A stretch of 64,000 nucleotides of DNA from Pseudofrankia sp. DC12 (GCF_000966285.1 NZ_KQ031391.1:4418540-4482539), one strand, 5' to 3'. Positions 35,222 to 45,079 are shown, counted from the stretch's first letter. The notes: generated from the sequence alone by a model not told the origin. Translations and numbers: made by a program.

Positions 35222-36322
35222 TCAGCGGCCGAAGTAGTCGCGCGCGCGGACGACTAGCCGAGGAAAGCGTCGCCGCGCGCTTATTCCGCTTCCGGAGGTG
35301 TCGCGGAACTGCGGCGCCGTCCAGATCCCCCGTACGCGGTCGGCGAGTTCTGCCTCTGCGCGCTGCTCCCACAGGTCGATGTTCGCGCACAAGCCTGACG
35401 TGACGAACTCGAAACAGGCAATCGAGAAAGGGCCGAGATGTCGGTTGCCGTCCCATCGGCGCATCGTGTCGTCGCCGAGGCTCGCCGCGAGGAGGCGGAA
35501 GGTCCTGTCGAAGAGTGACGAGTCAATCTTCGATGCCGGGCTGCCAAACTCCTTGGCCGCTTCTCGCATCCATTCGGTCACGTACTTGCCGAACTCACGG
35601 GGAAGCTCGGACGCTCCTCCGCTGTAGTCTGCCTGACAGAAGAAGCGCAGCACCAACTCCTGGTAGTACGCCTGGCTTTCCTTTTGATCGGAGATCTGGC
35701 ATACAGAACGGAAGTCAGTTGCCTCGGAAAGTCGGGTGGTCTCCGTATACATTTCTCGGTTAAGCATCACGAGCAGGCAATTTCGTGCCTCCTGCTCTGA
35801 GAGGCGGGTCCCTGCGTTGAGTCGTTGGAACATGTCATACTTCGCGTTGGCATCCGACTCCTTGCGGATGATCCTGAACTCGAGCTTGGCGCGTTTGAAG
35901 TCGCGACGCATCGCGTCGGAGAAAGTGTGGCCCCCAGGTGCATTGACCTCCCATCGGTGACCGGCGAGATCTGGAAGGTACTCCGTGCTGGAAAGGGTCA
36001 ACGGCTCAGTCAGGTCGCCGGATTCGTCCCGGTACACGCCGACGAACTGCAGAACGGTCGAGAGACGTTGGACCCCATCAATGACATCCCACACCCCGTC
36101 TGCGCGCTGCGACACGAAGATTGGCGGGACCGGGATGCCGAGGAGGATCGACTCAATCAGCCCGGATTTCTGCTCGTTGTCCCAGCGAAAGATCCGCTGG
36201 AACTCGGGGTGTATCTCGATGTCGCCGTCGCGGTATAGGGATAGCACCTCGCCAATAGACATCGGGTATCCATCGGTGTGAATCTCCTTCGCCTTCGTGG
36301 CGATTTGCTCCTCTAGGGCCAC
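35222..36322 (-). CDS. DUF262 (GmrS-like ParB-fold) protein
   Basis: 366 residues. DUF262 proteins share the ParB/sulfiredoxin fold and bind or hydrolyse nucleotides in GmrSD, BrxU and SspE defence proteins. Seen here: IEIHPEFQRIFRWDNEQKS (residues 36-53), ESILLGIPVPPIFV (57-70), the DGQQR-type motif as DGVQR (82-86, Gln to Val at the third position), and DMFQRLNAGTRLSEQEARNC. No HNH/DUF1524 nuclease follows, as it would in SspE or GmrSD; the end SGSGISARRRFPRLVVRARD is typical of HEPN-linked forms. GTG 36322 starts nine bases after TAGGAT, so translation may be leaderless. Confidence 0.88.
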   Translation of the reverse strand: MALEEQIATKAKEIHTDGYPMSIGEVLSLYRDGDIEIHPEFQRIFRWDNEQKSGLIESILLGIPVPPIFVSQRADGVWDVIDGVQRLSTVLQFVGVYRDESGDLTEPLTLSSTEYLPDLAGHRWEVNAPGGHTFSDAMRRDFKRAKLEFRIIRKESDANAKYDMFQRLNAGTRLSEQEARNCLLVMLNREMYTETTRLSEATDFRSVCQISDQKESQAYYQELVLRFFCQADYSGGASELPREFGKYVTEWMREAAKEFGSPASKIDSSLFDRTFRLLAASLGDDTMRRWDGNRHLGPFSIACFEFVTSGLCANIDLWEQRAEAELADRVRGIWTAPQFRDTSGSGISARRRFPRLVVRARDYFGR

Positions 36323-36331
36323 GAGTCGCGC

Positions 36332-36337
36332 ATCCTA
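36332..36337 (-). promoter_or_regulatory. -10 box TAGGAT for the DUF262-HEPN operon
   Basis: On the minus strand TAGGAT (36337 to 36332) ends nine bases before GTG 36322. That spacing puts the transcript start at or next to the start codon, the arrangement of leaderless actinobacterial mRNAs. The upstream DNA is A/T-richer than usual. The rest of 36338-36596 shows nothing more. Confidence 0.5.
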
Positions 36338-36596
36338 TCTTTTCGCATGTCGGTCCACGGTGTCGCGGGGCGGGTCAAATATACCCCCACGAGTACCTGC
36401 GTGCGCGAGGCCTCCGGGCAACTGCGATGGCCTATGCTGCGGCGCGAACCCTCTGGAATTCCGCGATCGGTCGCTATCTGTCTGGTCGAGCCGCGGGACT
36501 ACTGGATGGACCCCTACCGTCGAGAGTGGCCTACCCGAACCGCGTTCGGGAGGGATCCCGGCGCCCGAACATCCCGGCGCCGTGTCCAGGATCGCC

Positions 36597-38045
36597 TTAG
36601 ATGGTTTCGTCGAAGGCGGCGAAGAGGTCTTCGGAGCGCATCATCCGGGCTACCTCGGTGATCGAGCCAGACAGCGACGGGTAGATCGAGAAGGTGTTCG
36701 CCAGCTGCTCGGCGGTCAGGCCGTTGGCGACCGCGAGGGAGATCGAGAGGATCAGCTCCGAGGCCCGCGGCGCGACCACCACGCCGCCGAGCACGCTGCC
36801 GCTGCCGGGCCGGCAGAACAGCTTCACGAAGCCGTCCGAGATGCCGAGCATCTTCGCCCGCGGGTTGCGCGCCAGCGGCAGCGTGACCACCTCGGCGGCG
36901 ATCGCGCCGGAGTCCTTCATCCGCTGGGTGACGCCGACCGTGGCGATCTCCGGGTCGGTGAAGATGTTCGACGACACGGTGCCCAGCCGCAGCGGCGTCA
37001 CGGACTCACCGAGCGCGTGCCGCATCGCGATCCGCCCCTGCATCGCCGCGACGGAGGCCAGCGGCAGCACGCCGGTGCAGTCACCGGCGGCATAGACCCC
37101 GGGGACCGACGTGCGTGACATCCGGTCCACGACGACATGCCCGCCCGAGCCGAGCCGGATGCCGACCTCGGTGAGCCCGATGCCCTTCGTCCGCGGCACT
37201 GACCCGACGGCCATCAGTGCGTGCGAGCCGGTGACCGTCCGCCCGTCGGACAGCTCGACCAGCACCCCGTCGCCGATCCGGCGCACCGACGCCGCGCGGG
37301 ACCGGTTGAGCACCTCGATGCCGCGGCCGCGGAACACGTCCTCGATCACCATCGCGGCGTCCGGGTCCTCGCCCGGCAGCACCCGCTCGCGCGAGGACAC
37401 CAGCGTCACCGCGGCGCCCAGCGCCCGGTAGGCGCCGGCGAACTCGGCGCCGGTGACGCCGGAGCCGATCACCACCAGGTGCTCGGGTATCTCCGACAGC
37501 TCGTAGAGCTGCTGCCAGGTCAGGATCCGCTCGCCGTCCGGCTCGGCCGTGGGCAGCACCCGCGGCGCGGCGCCGGTGGCGATGAGCACCACGTCGCCGA
37601 TGAAGACGTCGCCCTGGTCGGTCTCGACCGCCTGCGGCCCGACCAGGCGGCCCTTGCCGTGGACGACGGTGACCTTCTCCCGCCGCAGCCGGGTCTCGAT
37701 GTCGTTGGACTGCGCGTGCGCGAGTTCGCGGACCCGGTTGTTGACCCGCTTCGCCTCGATGCTGAGCACCTCGGGCGGCGTCAGGTGCGGCTCGCTGCCC
37801 TCCCAGGTGCCGGCTGGGCGCGCGGGGACGCCCCGGCCGGCCAGGCCCAGCGCCGGGGCCGCGGCCACCGAGGTCATCGTCTCCGAGGTGGCGATGAGCG
37901 TCTTGGACGGCACGCAGTCTGTCAGGACGCACGCGCCGCCGATGCCGTCCGAGTCGACCAGCGTGGTAGCGGCCCCGAGCGACGCGGCCACCAGCGCCGC
38001 CTCATAGCCGCCTGGCCCCCCGCCGAGGATGACGATCCGGCTCAC
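36597..38045 (-). CDS. lpdA: LpdA-type NAD(P)H quinone dehydrogenase
   Basis: 482 residues, flavoprotein disulfide reductase family. FAD motif IVILGGGPGGYEAALVA at the start, redox Cys pair in GGACVLTDCVPSKT near residue 40, NAD motif VVIGSGVTGAEFAG near 185, second FAD motif GVYAAGDCTGVLPLA near 315. The C-terminus reads FSIYPSLSGSITEVAR, without the His-Glu pair of true lipoamide dehydrogenases, as in M. tuberculosis LpdA (Rv3303c), a quinone reductase. GTG 38045 has a perfect AAGGAGGG site. The next gene, diverging, is a gamma-glutamylcyclotransferase, as in mycobacteria. Confidence 0.93.
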   Translation of the reverse strand: MSRIVILGGGPGGYEAALVAASLGAATTLVDSDGIGGACVLTDCVPSKTLIATSETMTSVAAAPALGLAGRGVPARPAGTWEGSEPHLTPPEVLSIEAKRVNNRVRELAHAQSNDIETRLRREKVTVVHGKGRLVGPQAVETDQGDVFIGDVVLIATGAAPRVLPTAEPDGERILTWQQLYELSEIPEHLVVIGSGVTGAEFAGAYRALGAAVTLVSSRERVLPGEDPDAAMVIEDVFRGRGIEVLNRSRAASVRRIGDGVLVELSDGRTVTGSHALMAVGSVPRTKGIGLTEVGIRLGSGGHVVVDRMSRTSVPGVYAAGDCTGVLPLASVAAMQGRIAMRHALGESVTPLRLGTVSSNIFTDPEIATVGVTQRMKDSGAIAAEVVTLPLARNPRAKMLGISDGFVKLFCRPGSGSVLGGVVVAPRASELILSISLAVANGLTAEQLANTFSIYPSLSGSITEVARMMRSEDLFAAFDETI

Positions 38046-38692
38046 GGCCCCCTCCTTGCCATTCCTGCTGCCAGCCACGCCGCCATCCCTGCCCTGTCCG
38101 CGCGGTCCCCGGGCGCGTTCTGGCTGCTCGGTCGCCGCTCTTCTCGATTGCTGCTCGCCGTCGCGCCGGTTCGCCGTCGCACCGGGTTCGCTGTCCCGCC
38201 GGGTTCGCTGTCCCGCCGGTTCGCAGTGTCGCCCTGGTCGACGCCGATGTCGTTGCCGTCGTTGCCGTCGTTGTTCGCTAGTGCCGCTCGGTCCCCATCC
38301 TGCCCGCACGGGCCGCACCGTCCGTCGGCGCGGCACCTCCGGTGGGCCAGCGCACAGTGCCGGCGTCAGCCCGCGTCCCCGCGGACGACCCGGCCGGGCG
38401 GCCCGCCGGCGAGCGGCGCGGCGCCGCGCCCCGGGGGGAGTGCTTCCGGCGGACGGGCGGCGAACAGCCGGCCAGCGGGACTCCACCCGCCCATTCCCCG
38501 TGATGGCCACGCTTAGCCAATGTGGCCAGCGTCTACGGAATGGCCGGTGTGATCAAGCGGGCCGCCGGTCGCATAATGGCGAGGCGAACGGGCCTCGCCG
38601 TCACGCCCCCATGCGTGCTTACGCCGCTCGCGACCCGGCCGACACCGGCCGCCGGGCCAGACTGGCCCGGGTGATGGGATGAGAGAGCCGAC
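38046..38692. other. Long intergenic region with degenerate repeats
   Basis: 647 bases between divergent genes, no supported gene. A 17-base unit repeats imperfectly over 38165-38230 (best copies 38182-38198 and 38199-38215), and a GTCGTTGCC nonamer repeats at about 38250-38275. The remainder is Arg-coding-like low-complexity DNA. No promoter stands out. Confidence 0.45.
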
Positions 38693-39133
38693 ATGAACCT
38701 GTACGCAGCGTATGCCAGCAACCTTGACCCGGCGAAGATGAAGGAGCGCGCTCCGCATTCGCCGGTGACCGGGACCGGCTGGCTCAGCGGCTGGCGGCTT
38801 ACGTTTGGCGGGGAACAGCTCGGCGTCGATGGCGCGATCGCCACCATCGTCCCGTATGTGGCCGGCCGGGTTTACGTGATGCTCTTTGACCTTGACCGCT
38901 ACGACCTGGACCGGCTAGACGTCTGGGAAGGCGCGGACACCGGGCTCTACACCCGCATCCGAGTACGCGTGGAGACCCTCGACGGCGACATGCTCGCCTG
39001 GACCTACGTGCTCGACGCCTACGAGGGCGGACTGCCATCCGCCGAGCACCTGGCCGCGATCGCCGATGGCGCCGAGAAGGCCGGCGCCCCGGACGACTAC
39101 GTCGCCGAACTGCGCTCCCGCCCGACCGCCTGA
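38693..39133 (+). CDS. Gamma-glutamylcyclotransferase-like protein
   Basis: 146 residues, GGCT/BtrG fold. MNLYAAYASNLDPAKMKERA holds the YaaYGSN-type substrate loop (Tyr-Ala-Ser-Asn), and LDVWEGADTGLYTRIRV carries the catalytic Glu region. The family releases 5-oxoproline from gamma-glutamyl compounds. The pairing with lpdA matches the mycobacterial neighbour of Rv3303c. The ATG at 38693 has GATGAGAG upstream. Confidence 0.88.
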   Translation: MNLYAAYASNLDPAKMKERAPHSPVTGTGWLSGWRLTFGGEQLGVDGAIATIVPYVAGRVYVMLFDLDRYDLDRLDVWEGADTGLYTRIRVRVETLDGDMLAWTYVLDAYEGGLPSAEHLAAIADGAEKAGAPDDYVAELRSRPTA

Positions 39134-39136
39134 CCC

Positions 39137-39730
39137 TCAGGCGTTGATGCCCTCGGGGTCCGCCGGATCGTAGCCGCCCCCGCCGGCAGGAGGTCCGGCT
39201 GGCGTCGTGACATCGGCCCCGGTGCCCGCGTCGGCGCCCTTGGGAGTCGCCACTGGCGCCTCCAGGGCCGGCGTCGCCTCCGGTTCGTCCTCGTCCTCCT
39301 CGGGCCGGACGATCGGCGGGAAGCCGTTCTGGACGAGCCGCCGGTTGCGGAAGCTGCCGGCCAGGATCAGGCCCATTGACGCGGCGGCCACCAGCAGGAA
39401 CCCGGCCAGCATGCCCCGGGTACCGGGCGGCCCCGGCAGCACCGCGAGAATGACCGCGAACGGCAGCATCATCAGCACCGACCGCAGCGCCTGCCGCCAC
39501 CGCCAGCCCGGCGCGGTCAGGTCCTGGAAGACCCACCCGGAGTACTGCGTCGGCATCCGCCCGCTGAACACGTACGAGACGCGTCCCGCGAACGGCGGCC
39601 GCGTCACCGCCTCACCGCCCGCCTGCGGCGTCGTGCTGGTGTCCGCCGCCGTCGTGCTCGCGTCCGCCGTCGCGTCCGCCGTCATCGTCGCGGCGCCATC
39701 GGCCGTCGCGGCGTCCCTGCCACCGTCCAT
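39137..39730 (-). CDS. DUF5313-like membrane protein
   Basis: 197 residues. After a 45-residue Thr/Ala-rich leader comes RVSYVFSGRMPTQYSGWVFQ, then DLTAPGWRWRQALRSVLMM and two membrane helices (about 85-103 and 107-130), then an acidic Pro/Ala-rich tail of 65 residues. The YVFSGRMP...WV..DLT pattern is like DUF5313 of mycobacteria as I remember it. Function unknown. It converges with the cyclotransferase gene, three bases apart. Confidence 0.7.
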   Translation of the reverse strand: MDGGRDAATADGAATMTADATADASTTAADTSTTPQAGGEAVTRPPFAGRVSYVFSGRMPTQYSGWVFQDLTAPGWRWRQALRSVLMMLPFAVILAVLPGPPGTRGMLAGFLLVAAASMGLILAGSFRNRRLVQNGFPPIVRPEEDEDEPEATPALEAPVATPKGADAGTGADVTTPAGPPAGGGGYDPADPEGINA

Positions 39731-40039
39731 GCCCTGAGCCTACGGACCCTTGTGGCCGCTGGAACCGTGCGCCCCAGCACTCCCTGCCCCGGCGTCAGCC
39801 ACCGCCAATGACGGCGCCATCCGCACGAGACGCGCCCCCGCCCGGTCCGGCGGCGTGGCTCCCCCGCTGTTGATCGCCGTCTTGGCCCCTATGGCGATCA
39901 AGGCTCGAAGGTGGCGGCCTGCCGGCCAGACCCGATCCAGGGAAGGCGCCGGCAGCGTTCCGCCCGGGCAACGCGAAGCCCCGGCCCGCCGCGATGGCGG
40001 AGCCGGGGCTTCGTGGTGTGCTCCGGGCCCTGACCGGTG
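39731..40039. other. Intergenic region containing the accA terminator
   Basis: 309 bases downstream of the carboxylase alpha gene and upstream of the DUF5313-like gene, both on the minus strand. Apart from the terminator hairpin at 39974-40013 I see nothing. Confidence 0.5.
39974..40013 (-). terminator. Terminator of the acyl-CoA carboxylase alpha gene
   Basis: 12-bp perfect arms (39974-39985 with 40002-40013) enclose a further five-base stem (39986-39990 with 39996-40000). It lies 26 bases past the stop codon. Confidence 0.75.
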
Positions 40040-41809
40040 TCAGTCCTTGATCTCGCAGAGGACGGTGCCGCTGGGGACCACGGCGCCGACGGCGGCGGTC
40101 AGGCCGGTGACAGTTCCGGCCCGGTGCGCGGTAATCGGCTGCTCCATCTTCATCGCCTCGAGGACGACGATCAGGTCGCCTTCTGCCACGATGTCGCCGT
40201 CCGCCACGCCCACTTTGACGATGGTCCCCTGCATCGGGCTGGTCAGCGAGTTGCCGGTGGCGGCGCCGGCCTTCTTGCCGCTGGCCTTGCGCTTCGGCGC
40301 CGGGCCACGCCCGCCGCCACCCGAGCCGCCCGCCGACGCGCCGAGGCCCGCCGGGAGCACGACCTCCAGCCGCTTGCCACCGACCTCGACGACAACCGTC
40401 TCGCGGGCGCCGGCCTCGGCGTCCTCGCCGTCGGCGCCGCCGGCGAAGGCCGGGATGGTGTTGATGAACTCGGTCTCGATCCAGCGGTTGTGGATCGTGA
40501 ACGGCTCGTCGGTCGCGACCGGCGCGAAGGCCTCGTCCCGGACGACCGCGCGGTGGAACGGCAGCGCCGTCGCCATGCCCTCGACGACCAGCTCGTCCAG
40601 CGCCCGGCGGGCCCGCTCGATCGCCTGCTGGCGAGTCGCACCGGTGACGATCAGCTTGGCCAGCAGGGAGTCGAACGCCCCGCCGATGACGCTGCCGCTC
40701 TCGATGCCGGCGTCGACCCGCACCCCGGGTCCGGTCGGCAGCACGAGCTTGGTCACGGTGCCCGGCGCGGGCAGGAACTTGCGGCCCGGGTCCTCGCCGT
40801 TGATCCGGAACTCGATCGAGTGGCCGCGCGCCGGCGGGTCGGTGAAGCCGAGAACCTCGCCCTCGGCGATGCGGAACTGCTCGCGCACCAGGTCGATGCC
40901 GGTCGTCTCCTCGGTCACCGGGTGCTCGACCTGCAGCCGGGTGTTGACCTCGAGGAAGCTGATCAGCCCGTCCTTGGCGACCAGGAACTCGCAGGTGCCG
41001 GCGCCGATGTAGCCGGCCTCCTTGGCGATCTTCTTGGACGCCTCGTACAGCGACGCGCGCTGGGCGTCGGTGAGGAACGGGGCGGGCGCCTCCTCGACCA
41101 GCTTCTGGTAGCGCCGCTGCAGGGAGCAGTCCCGGGTGCCGACGACGACCACGTTGCCGTGGGTGTCGGCGAGGATCTGGGTCTCGACGTGGCGGGGCTG
41201 GTCGAGGTAGCGCTCGACGAAGCACTCGCCCCGGCCGAACGCTGCGACCGCCTCGCGGACCGCGCTCTCGAACAGCTCGGGCAGCTCGTCCTGCGTCCAC
41301 GCGACCTTCAGACCGCGGCCACCGCCACCGAACGCCGCCTTGATGGCGACGGGCAGGCCGTACTCGTCGGCGAAGGCGACGACCTCGTCGACACCGGCGA
41401 CCGGGTCGGCCGTACCCGGCGCGAGCGGGGCGCCGACGGCCAGCGCGATGTGCCGGGCCTGGGTCTTGTCGCCGAGCCGGCGGATCGCGTCCGGCGACGG
41501 GCCGATCCAGGTCAGCCCGTCGGCGATGACGGCCTCGGCGAAGTCGGCGTTCTCCGAGAGGAAGCCGTAGCCGGGATGGACCGCGTCCGCGCCCGACTTC
41601 ACGATCGCGTCGAGGATCTTGTCGATCCGCAGGTACGAGTCGCCGGGGGTCGAGCCGCCGAGTGCGTACGCCTCATCGGCGACGCGAACGTGCAGGGCGT
41701 CGATGTCAGGCTCCGCATAGACCGCGACGCTGGCGTAGCCGGCGTCCTTGCAGGCCCGCGCCACCCGAACGGCGATCTCGCCGCGGTTGGCGATGAGGAT
41801 CTTGCGCAC
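40040..41809 (-). CDS. accA: Acyl-CoA carboxylase alpha subunit (biotin carboxylase + biotin carrier)
   Basis: 589 residues. Biotin carboxylase domain about 1-450: [37 protein letters not shown], the ATP loop [14 protein letters not shown] near 160, and [18 protein letters not shown] near 285. An Ala/Gly/Lys linker leads to the carrier domain (about 520-589) with biotinyl Lys554 in EAMKMEQ, 35 residues from the C-terminus as usual. It supplies carboxybiotin to the beta subunit to form malonyl- or methylmalonyl-CoA. GTG 41809 has GGGAG upstream. The 171-base gap from accE holds two hairpins, so alpha may also have its own transcript. Confidence 0.95.
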   Translation of the reverse strand: MRKILIANRGEIAVRVARACKDAGYASVAVYAEPDIDALHVRVADEAYALGGSTPGDSYLRIDKILDAIVKSGADAVHPGYGFLSENADFAEAVIADGLTWIGPSPDAIRRLGDKTQARHIALAVGAPLAPGTADPVAGVDEVVAFADEYGLPVAIKAAFGGGGRGLKVAWTQDELPELFESAVREAVAAFGRGECFVERYLDQPRHVETQILADTHGNVVVVGTRDCSLQRRYQKLVEEAPAPFLTDAQRASLYEASKKIAKEAGYIGAGTCEFLVAKDGLISFLEVNTRLQVEHPVTEETTGIDLVREQFRIAEGEVLGFTDPPARGHSIEFRINGEDPGRKFLPAPGTVTKLVLPTGPGVRVDAGIESGSVIGGAFDSLLAKLIVTGATRQQAIERARRALDELVVEGMATALPFHRAVVRDEAFAPVATDEPFTIHNRWIETEFINTIPAFAGGADGEDAEAGARETVVVEVGGKRLEVVLPAGLGASAGGSGGGGRGPAPKRKASGKKAGAATGNSLTSPMQGTIVKVGVADGDIVAEGDLIVVLEAMKMEQPITAHRAGTVTGLTAAVGAVVPSGTVLCEIKD

Positions 41810-41855
41810 GTTTCTCCCGTCCTCGTTCGGCCTGCCCGAGTCTAGGGCGACCAGA

Positions 41856-41933
41856 CCGCGGGGTGCCTCCCCGCGGATTCGGCGGCCGCCGCACCCGCGG
41901 GACCCCGCGCTCTATCCCGGTCGAAAAGACCGG
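41856..41933 (-). promoter_or_regulatory. Two hairpins between accE and the alpha-subunit gene
   Basis: An eight-base stem (41856-41863 with 41869-41876) and a six-base stem (41917-41922 with 41928-41933, loop GAAAA) lie in the gap. The latter, nearer accE, could be a partial terminator. Confidence 0.4.
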
Positions 41934-41980
41934 CTGGTGACGCTTGGAAAATGAGATGCCTTGCTATTGGGTGAGGAAAC

Positions 41981-42229
41981 TCACGTGGTCCGCATGCTGG
42001 CGACCCGGCTTGCGCGGTGCCAGCCACCGGTGCCTGGGCCGGTGGTGACCCGCATCGCGTAGCCCCGGTCGGCCCAGACCGACCGGGGTGGCCGCGGCGC
42101 CGGCACGGCACTCGCGGCGGCGTGGGCCGCCAGCACCGCGACGATGGCCGCGATCTCCTCCGGGGTCGCGTCGCCGCGGACCAGCTTCAGCAGCGGCCGG
42201 CGCTGCTCGACCGGTTCGCTCTGCGCCAC
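41981..42229 (-). CDS. accE: Acyl-CoA carboxylase epsilon subunit
   Basis: 82 residues. Small actinobacterial subunit that bridges alpha and beta chains. The conserved core LLKLVRGDATPEEIAAIVAVLAAH is present, then a variable Pro/Ala stretch and SVWADRGYAMR near the end. GTG 42229 is chosen because AAGGAGG sits five bases upstream; GTG 42235 would overlap that site. It follows the beta gene by 37 bases. Its presence shows the enzyme is of the actinobacterial alpha-beta-epsilon type. Confidence 0.9.
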   Translation of the reverse strand: MAQSEPVEQRRPLLKLVRGDATPEEIAAIVAVLAAHAAASAVPAPRPPRSVWADRGYAMRVTTGPGTGGWHRASRVASMRTT

Positions 42230-42266
42230 GAACACCTCCTTGAAGATCTCTGCTGTCCCCGGTTCG

Positions 42267-43862
42267 TCACAGCGGGATGTTGCCGTGCTTCTTCGGCGGC
42301 AGGGTCTGGCGCTTGTTGCGCAGCAGCCGCAGCGCGCGGATGACCTCGCGCCGGGTCACCGACGGCTGGATCACCGCGTCCAGGTAGCCGCGCTCGGCCG
42401 CGATGTACGGCGTCGCGAAGTGCTCGTTGTAGTCGTCGATCAGCTCGGCGCGCCGGGAGTCCGGGTTCTCGGACCCGCTCAGCTCACGCCTGTAGATGAT
42501 GTTGACGGCGCCCCGGGCGCCCATGACGGCGATCTCGGCCGTCGGCCAAGCGAGGTTGATGTCCGCGCCGAGGTGCTTGGAGCCCATGACGTCATAGGCG
42601 CCGCCGTAGGCCTTGCGCGTGATGACCGTGACCTTCGGGACGGTGGCCTCGGCGTAGGCGTAGATCAGCTTCGCGCCGCGGCGGATGATGCCGGTCCACT
42701 CCTGTGACGTGCCCGGCAGGAAGCCAGGGACGTCGACGAACGTCAGCACCGGGATGTTGAACGCGTCACAGGTCCGCACGAACCGGGCGGCCTTCTCGGA
42801 GGCGTCGATGTCCAGCGTGCCGGCGAACTGCATCGGCTGGTTCGCGACGATGCCGACCGAGCGCCCGTCGACCCGGCCGAAGCCGACGATGATGTTCATC
42901 GCGAACTGGGCGTGCACCTCGAGGAAGTCCCCGTCGTCGAGGATCTTCTCGATCACCTTGTGCATGTCGTACGGGGTGTTGGCCGAGTCCGGGATGAACG
43001 TGTCGAGGTCGGCGTCGATCTCGGCGTCGAGGTCGGCGACCTCGTCGTAGACCGGCGCCTCGTCCATGTTGTTCGGCGGCAGGTACGACAGCAGCGCCTT
43101 CGCGAGCTCGAAGCACTCGGTCTCGTCGGTGGCCTGGAAGTGCGCGACACCGCTCTTCGAGTTGTGCGTGTGCGCGCCGCCGAGCTCCTCCATGCCGACG
43201 TCCTCGCCGGTGACTTCCTTGATGACGTCCGGCCCGGTGATGAACATGTGGCTGGTCTTGTCGACCATGAGGGTGAAGTCGGTGATCGCCGGTGAGTACA
43301 CGGCACCGCCGGCGCACGGGCCCATGATCAGCGAAAGCTGCGGGACGACCCCGCTGGCCAGCACGTTCCGGTAGAAGATCTCGCCGTACAGGCCGAGCGC
43401 GACGACGCCCTCCTGGATACGGGCGCCGCCGGAGTCGTTGATGCCGATGACCGGGCAGCCGGTCCGCACGGCCAGGTCCATGACCTTGACGATCTTCTCG
43501 CCGAAGACCTCGCCGAGGCTGCCGCCGAAGACGGTGGCGTCCTGGCTGAACACGCACACCTGGCGCCCGTCGACGGTCCCATAGCCGGTGACCACGCCGT
43601 CGCCGTAGGGCCGGTTCTTGTCGACCCCGAAGTCGCGCGCGCGGTGGCGCATGAACGCGTCGGTCTCGACGAACGAGCCCGGGTCCAGGAAGGCGTCGAT
43701 CCGCTCGCGGGCCGTCATCTTGCCCTTGGCGTGCTGCGCGTCGACCGCGCGCTGCGAGCCGGCGTGGACGGCATCGTCGTTCACCCGATGAAGCTGCGCG
43801 AGCTTGCCCGCGGTGGTGTGCGGGTCGGGCGTGGGATCAGTCGAGGGCGCCGCAAGTGCCAT
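42267..43862 (-). CDS. pccB: Acyl-CoA (propionyl-CoA) carboxylase beta subunit
   Basis: 531 residues, carboxyltransferase. Family motifs: [19 protein letters not shown] near residue 46, [23 protein letters not shown] near 142, [17 protein letters not shown] near 180, [15 protein letters not shown] near 390 and [20 protein letters not shown] near 430. The Asp in GADIN is probably the residue that favours propionyl-CoA in Streptomyces PccB, so methylmalonyl-CoA is the likelier product; this is inference. ATG 43862 is seven bases from a TACGCT -10 box, suggesting a leaderless mRNA. Confidence 0.93.
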   Translation of the reverse strand: MALAAPSTDPTPDPHTTAGKLAQLHRVNDDAVHAGSQRAVDAQHAKGKMTARERIDAFLDPGSFVETDAFMRHRARDFGVDKNRPYGDGVVTGYGTVDGRQVCVFSQDATVFGGSLGEVFGEKIVKVMDLAVRTGCPVIGINDSGGARIQEGVVALGLYGEIFYRNVLASGVVPQLSLIMGPCAGGAVYSPAITDFTLMVDKTSHMFITGPDVIKEVTGEDVGMEELGGAHTHNSKSGVAHFQATDETECFELAKALLSYLPPNNMDEAPVYDEVADLDAEIDADLDTFIPDSANTPYDMHKVIEKILDDGDFLEVHAQFAMNIIVGFGRVDGRSVGIVANQPMQFAGTLDIDASEKAARFVRTCDAFNIPVLTFVDVPGFLPGTSQEWTGIIRRGAKLIYAYAEATVPKVTVITRKAYGGAYDVMGSKHLGADINLAWPTAEIAVMGARGAVNIIYRRELSGSENPDSRRAELIDDYNEHFATPYIAAERGYLDAVIQPSVTRREVIRALRLLRNKRQTLPPKKHGNIPL

Positions 43863-44212
43863 GCGCGGCAGCGTACGGCCAGGCCGGGTACGGGTGCGAG
43901 CAACAGTGCACTCCGTCTCACGGCGCGCGGCCCGGACGGGCGCGGAGCGCCCGCGGGCCGCGCCGCCTGCTTCGGGCGCTTCGCGCCCTCGCCACCGTGA
44001 TTCTGGGCTTGGGATGAAGTGCGGAGGCGGGCGCTCGTCCAGGGTCGCGATCTTGGCTGGGCTGGGCGGGTTGTTTCTTGGGTGAGGCTGGGTGGTGCTG
44101 GTTGCCGGTTTCTTGATTCGGCTCGCCGGTCTCGCTGAGTCCGGGGGAGCGGGCTGCCGGGGAACGGGAGTGGGGAGGCGGTGCTTTGGGGCGGTGGTGG
44201 CAGGCTGGGGTT
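43863..44212. promoter_or_regulatory. Divergent promoter region, carboxylase / birA
   Basis: 350 bases between divergent, functionally linked genes. On the minus strand TACGCT (43875 to 43870) ends seven bases before the beta-subunit ATG, fitting a leaderless promoter. A 31-base stretch at 44026-44056 is nearly repeated at 56831-56861. No birA promoter is identified. Confidence 0.45.
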
Positions 44213-45079
44213 GTGAGTGGTGGTGAGGATCTGCTGGATGGTGTGCGGCTGGCTGTGGCCGGTGCGGCCGTCGGCCTGCGGGTTGAGGTCGTCGCCGAGA
44301 CCGGGTCCACCAACGCTGACGTGGCCGTGCGGGCGCGGGCCGGGGAGGCCGCGGGGCTGGTCGTCGCCGCCGAGCGGCAGCGGGCCGGGCGTGGTCGGCT
44401 GGACCGGACGTGGGAGTCGCCGGCGGGCCGCGGGCTGACCGTCTCGCTGCTGGCGCGCCCGGCGACCGGTGCCTGGCCCAATCCGGCGTCGATGCTGGGC
44501 TGGGTGCCGATGGTCGCGGGGACGGCGCTCGTCGGCACGTTGCGCTCCCGGTACGGGGTGCCGGCGTGGCTCAAGTGGCCGAACGACGTGCAGGCCGACG
44601 GCGCGAAGCTGGCGGGCATCCTCGTCGAGCTGGTGCCGAGCCCGCCTGGGCCGCCGGGACTGGTCATCGGCTTCGGCCTGAACGTCCACACCGCCGCGGC
44701 CGACCTCCCGCCGGGGGCCACCAGCCTCGCCGTCCTCGCCGGCGCCGGGATCGGGTCCTGGGGCACGGGCGGCGCCCTGGTCGCGAGCCGCACGGAGCTG
44801 CTGGCCTCGCTGCTGACCGACCTGGCGCGGGCGCTGACGGCTTTCGAGCAGGACCCGGGCGCCGCCCGCCCGGCCTACCGAGCGGTGTGCGCGACGCTCG
44901 GCCGCGACGTCCGGGTCGAACTGCCCGGCGGCGAGAGCGTCGTGGGCGTGGCGGGCGACGTCGACGGGTCCGGCCGGCTGGTCGTGAACGGCCGCGCGTT
45001 CAGCGCCGCCGACGTCGTGCACCTGCGCCCGGCGGCGACGGGCGCGGGGATGACGGCACCCGCCCGGACCGAGCCGTAG
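44213..45079 (+). CDS. birA: Biotin-[acyl-CoA carboxylase] ligase
   Basis: 288 residues. Joins biotin to the carrier lysine of the carboxylase alpha subunit encoded next door. Motifs: [17 protein letters not shown] near residue 30, the biotinyl-AMP loop [12 protein letters not shown] near 57, [19 protein letters not shown] near 120 and [10 protein letters not shown] near 152. The C-terminal domain reads [19 protein letters not shown]-like sequence. There is no N-terminal DNA-binding domain, so it is a group I enzyme and not a repressor. GTG 44213 lies just before the domain. Confidence 0.94.
   Translation: MSGGEDLLDGVRLAVAGAAVGLRVEVVAETGSTNADVAVRARAGEAAGLVVAAERQRAGRGRLDRTWESPAGRGLTVSLLARPATGAWPNPASMLGWVPMVAGTALVGTLRSRYGVPAWLKWPNDVQADGAKLAGILVELVPSPPGPPGLVIGFGLNVHTAAADLPPGATSLAVLAGAGIGSWGTGGALVASRTELLASLLTDLARALTAFEQDPGAARPAYRAVCATLGRDVRVELPGGESVVGVAGDVDGSGRLVVNGRAFSAADVVHLRPAATGAGMTAPARTEP

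Larger units (their letters stand above)
34547..36322 (-). other. Candidate defence / toxin operon: DUF262 + HEPN
   Basis: Two genes three bases apart on one strand, lower in G+C than both flanks, with a leaderless-type promoter and no metabolic neighbours. This is the organisation expected of an acquired antiphage or toxin-antitoxin cassette. Which protein restrains the other is unknown. Confidence 0.7.
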
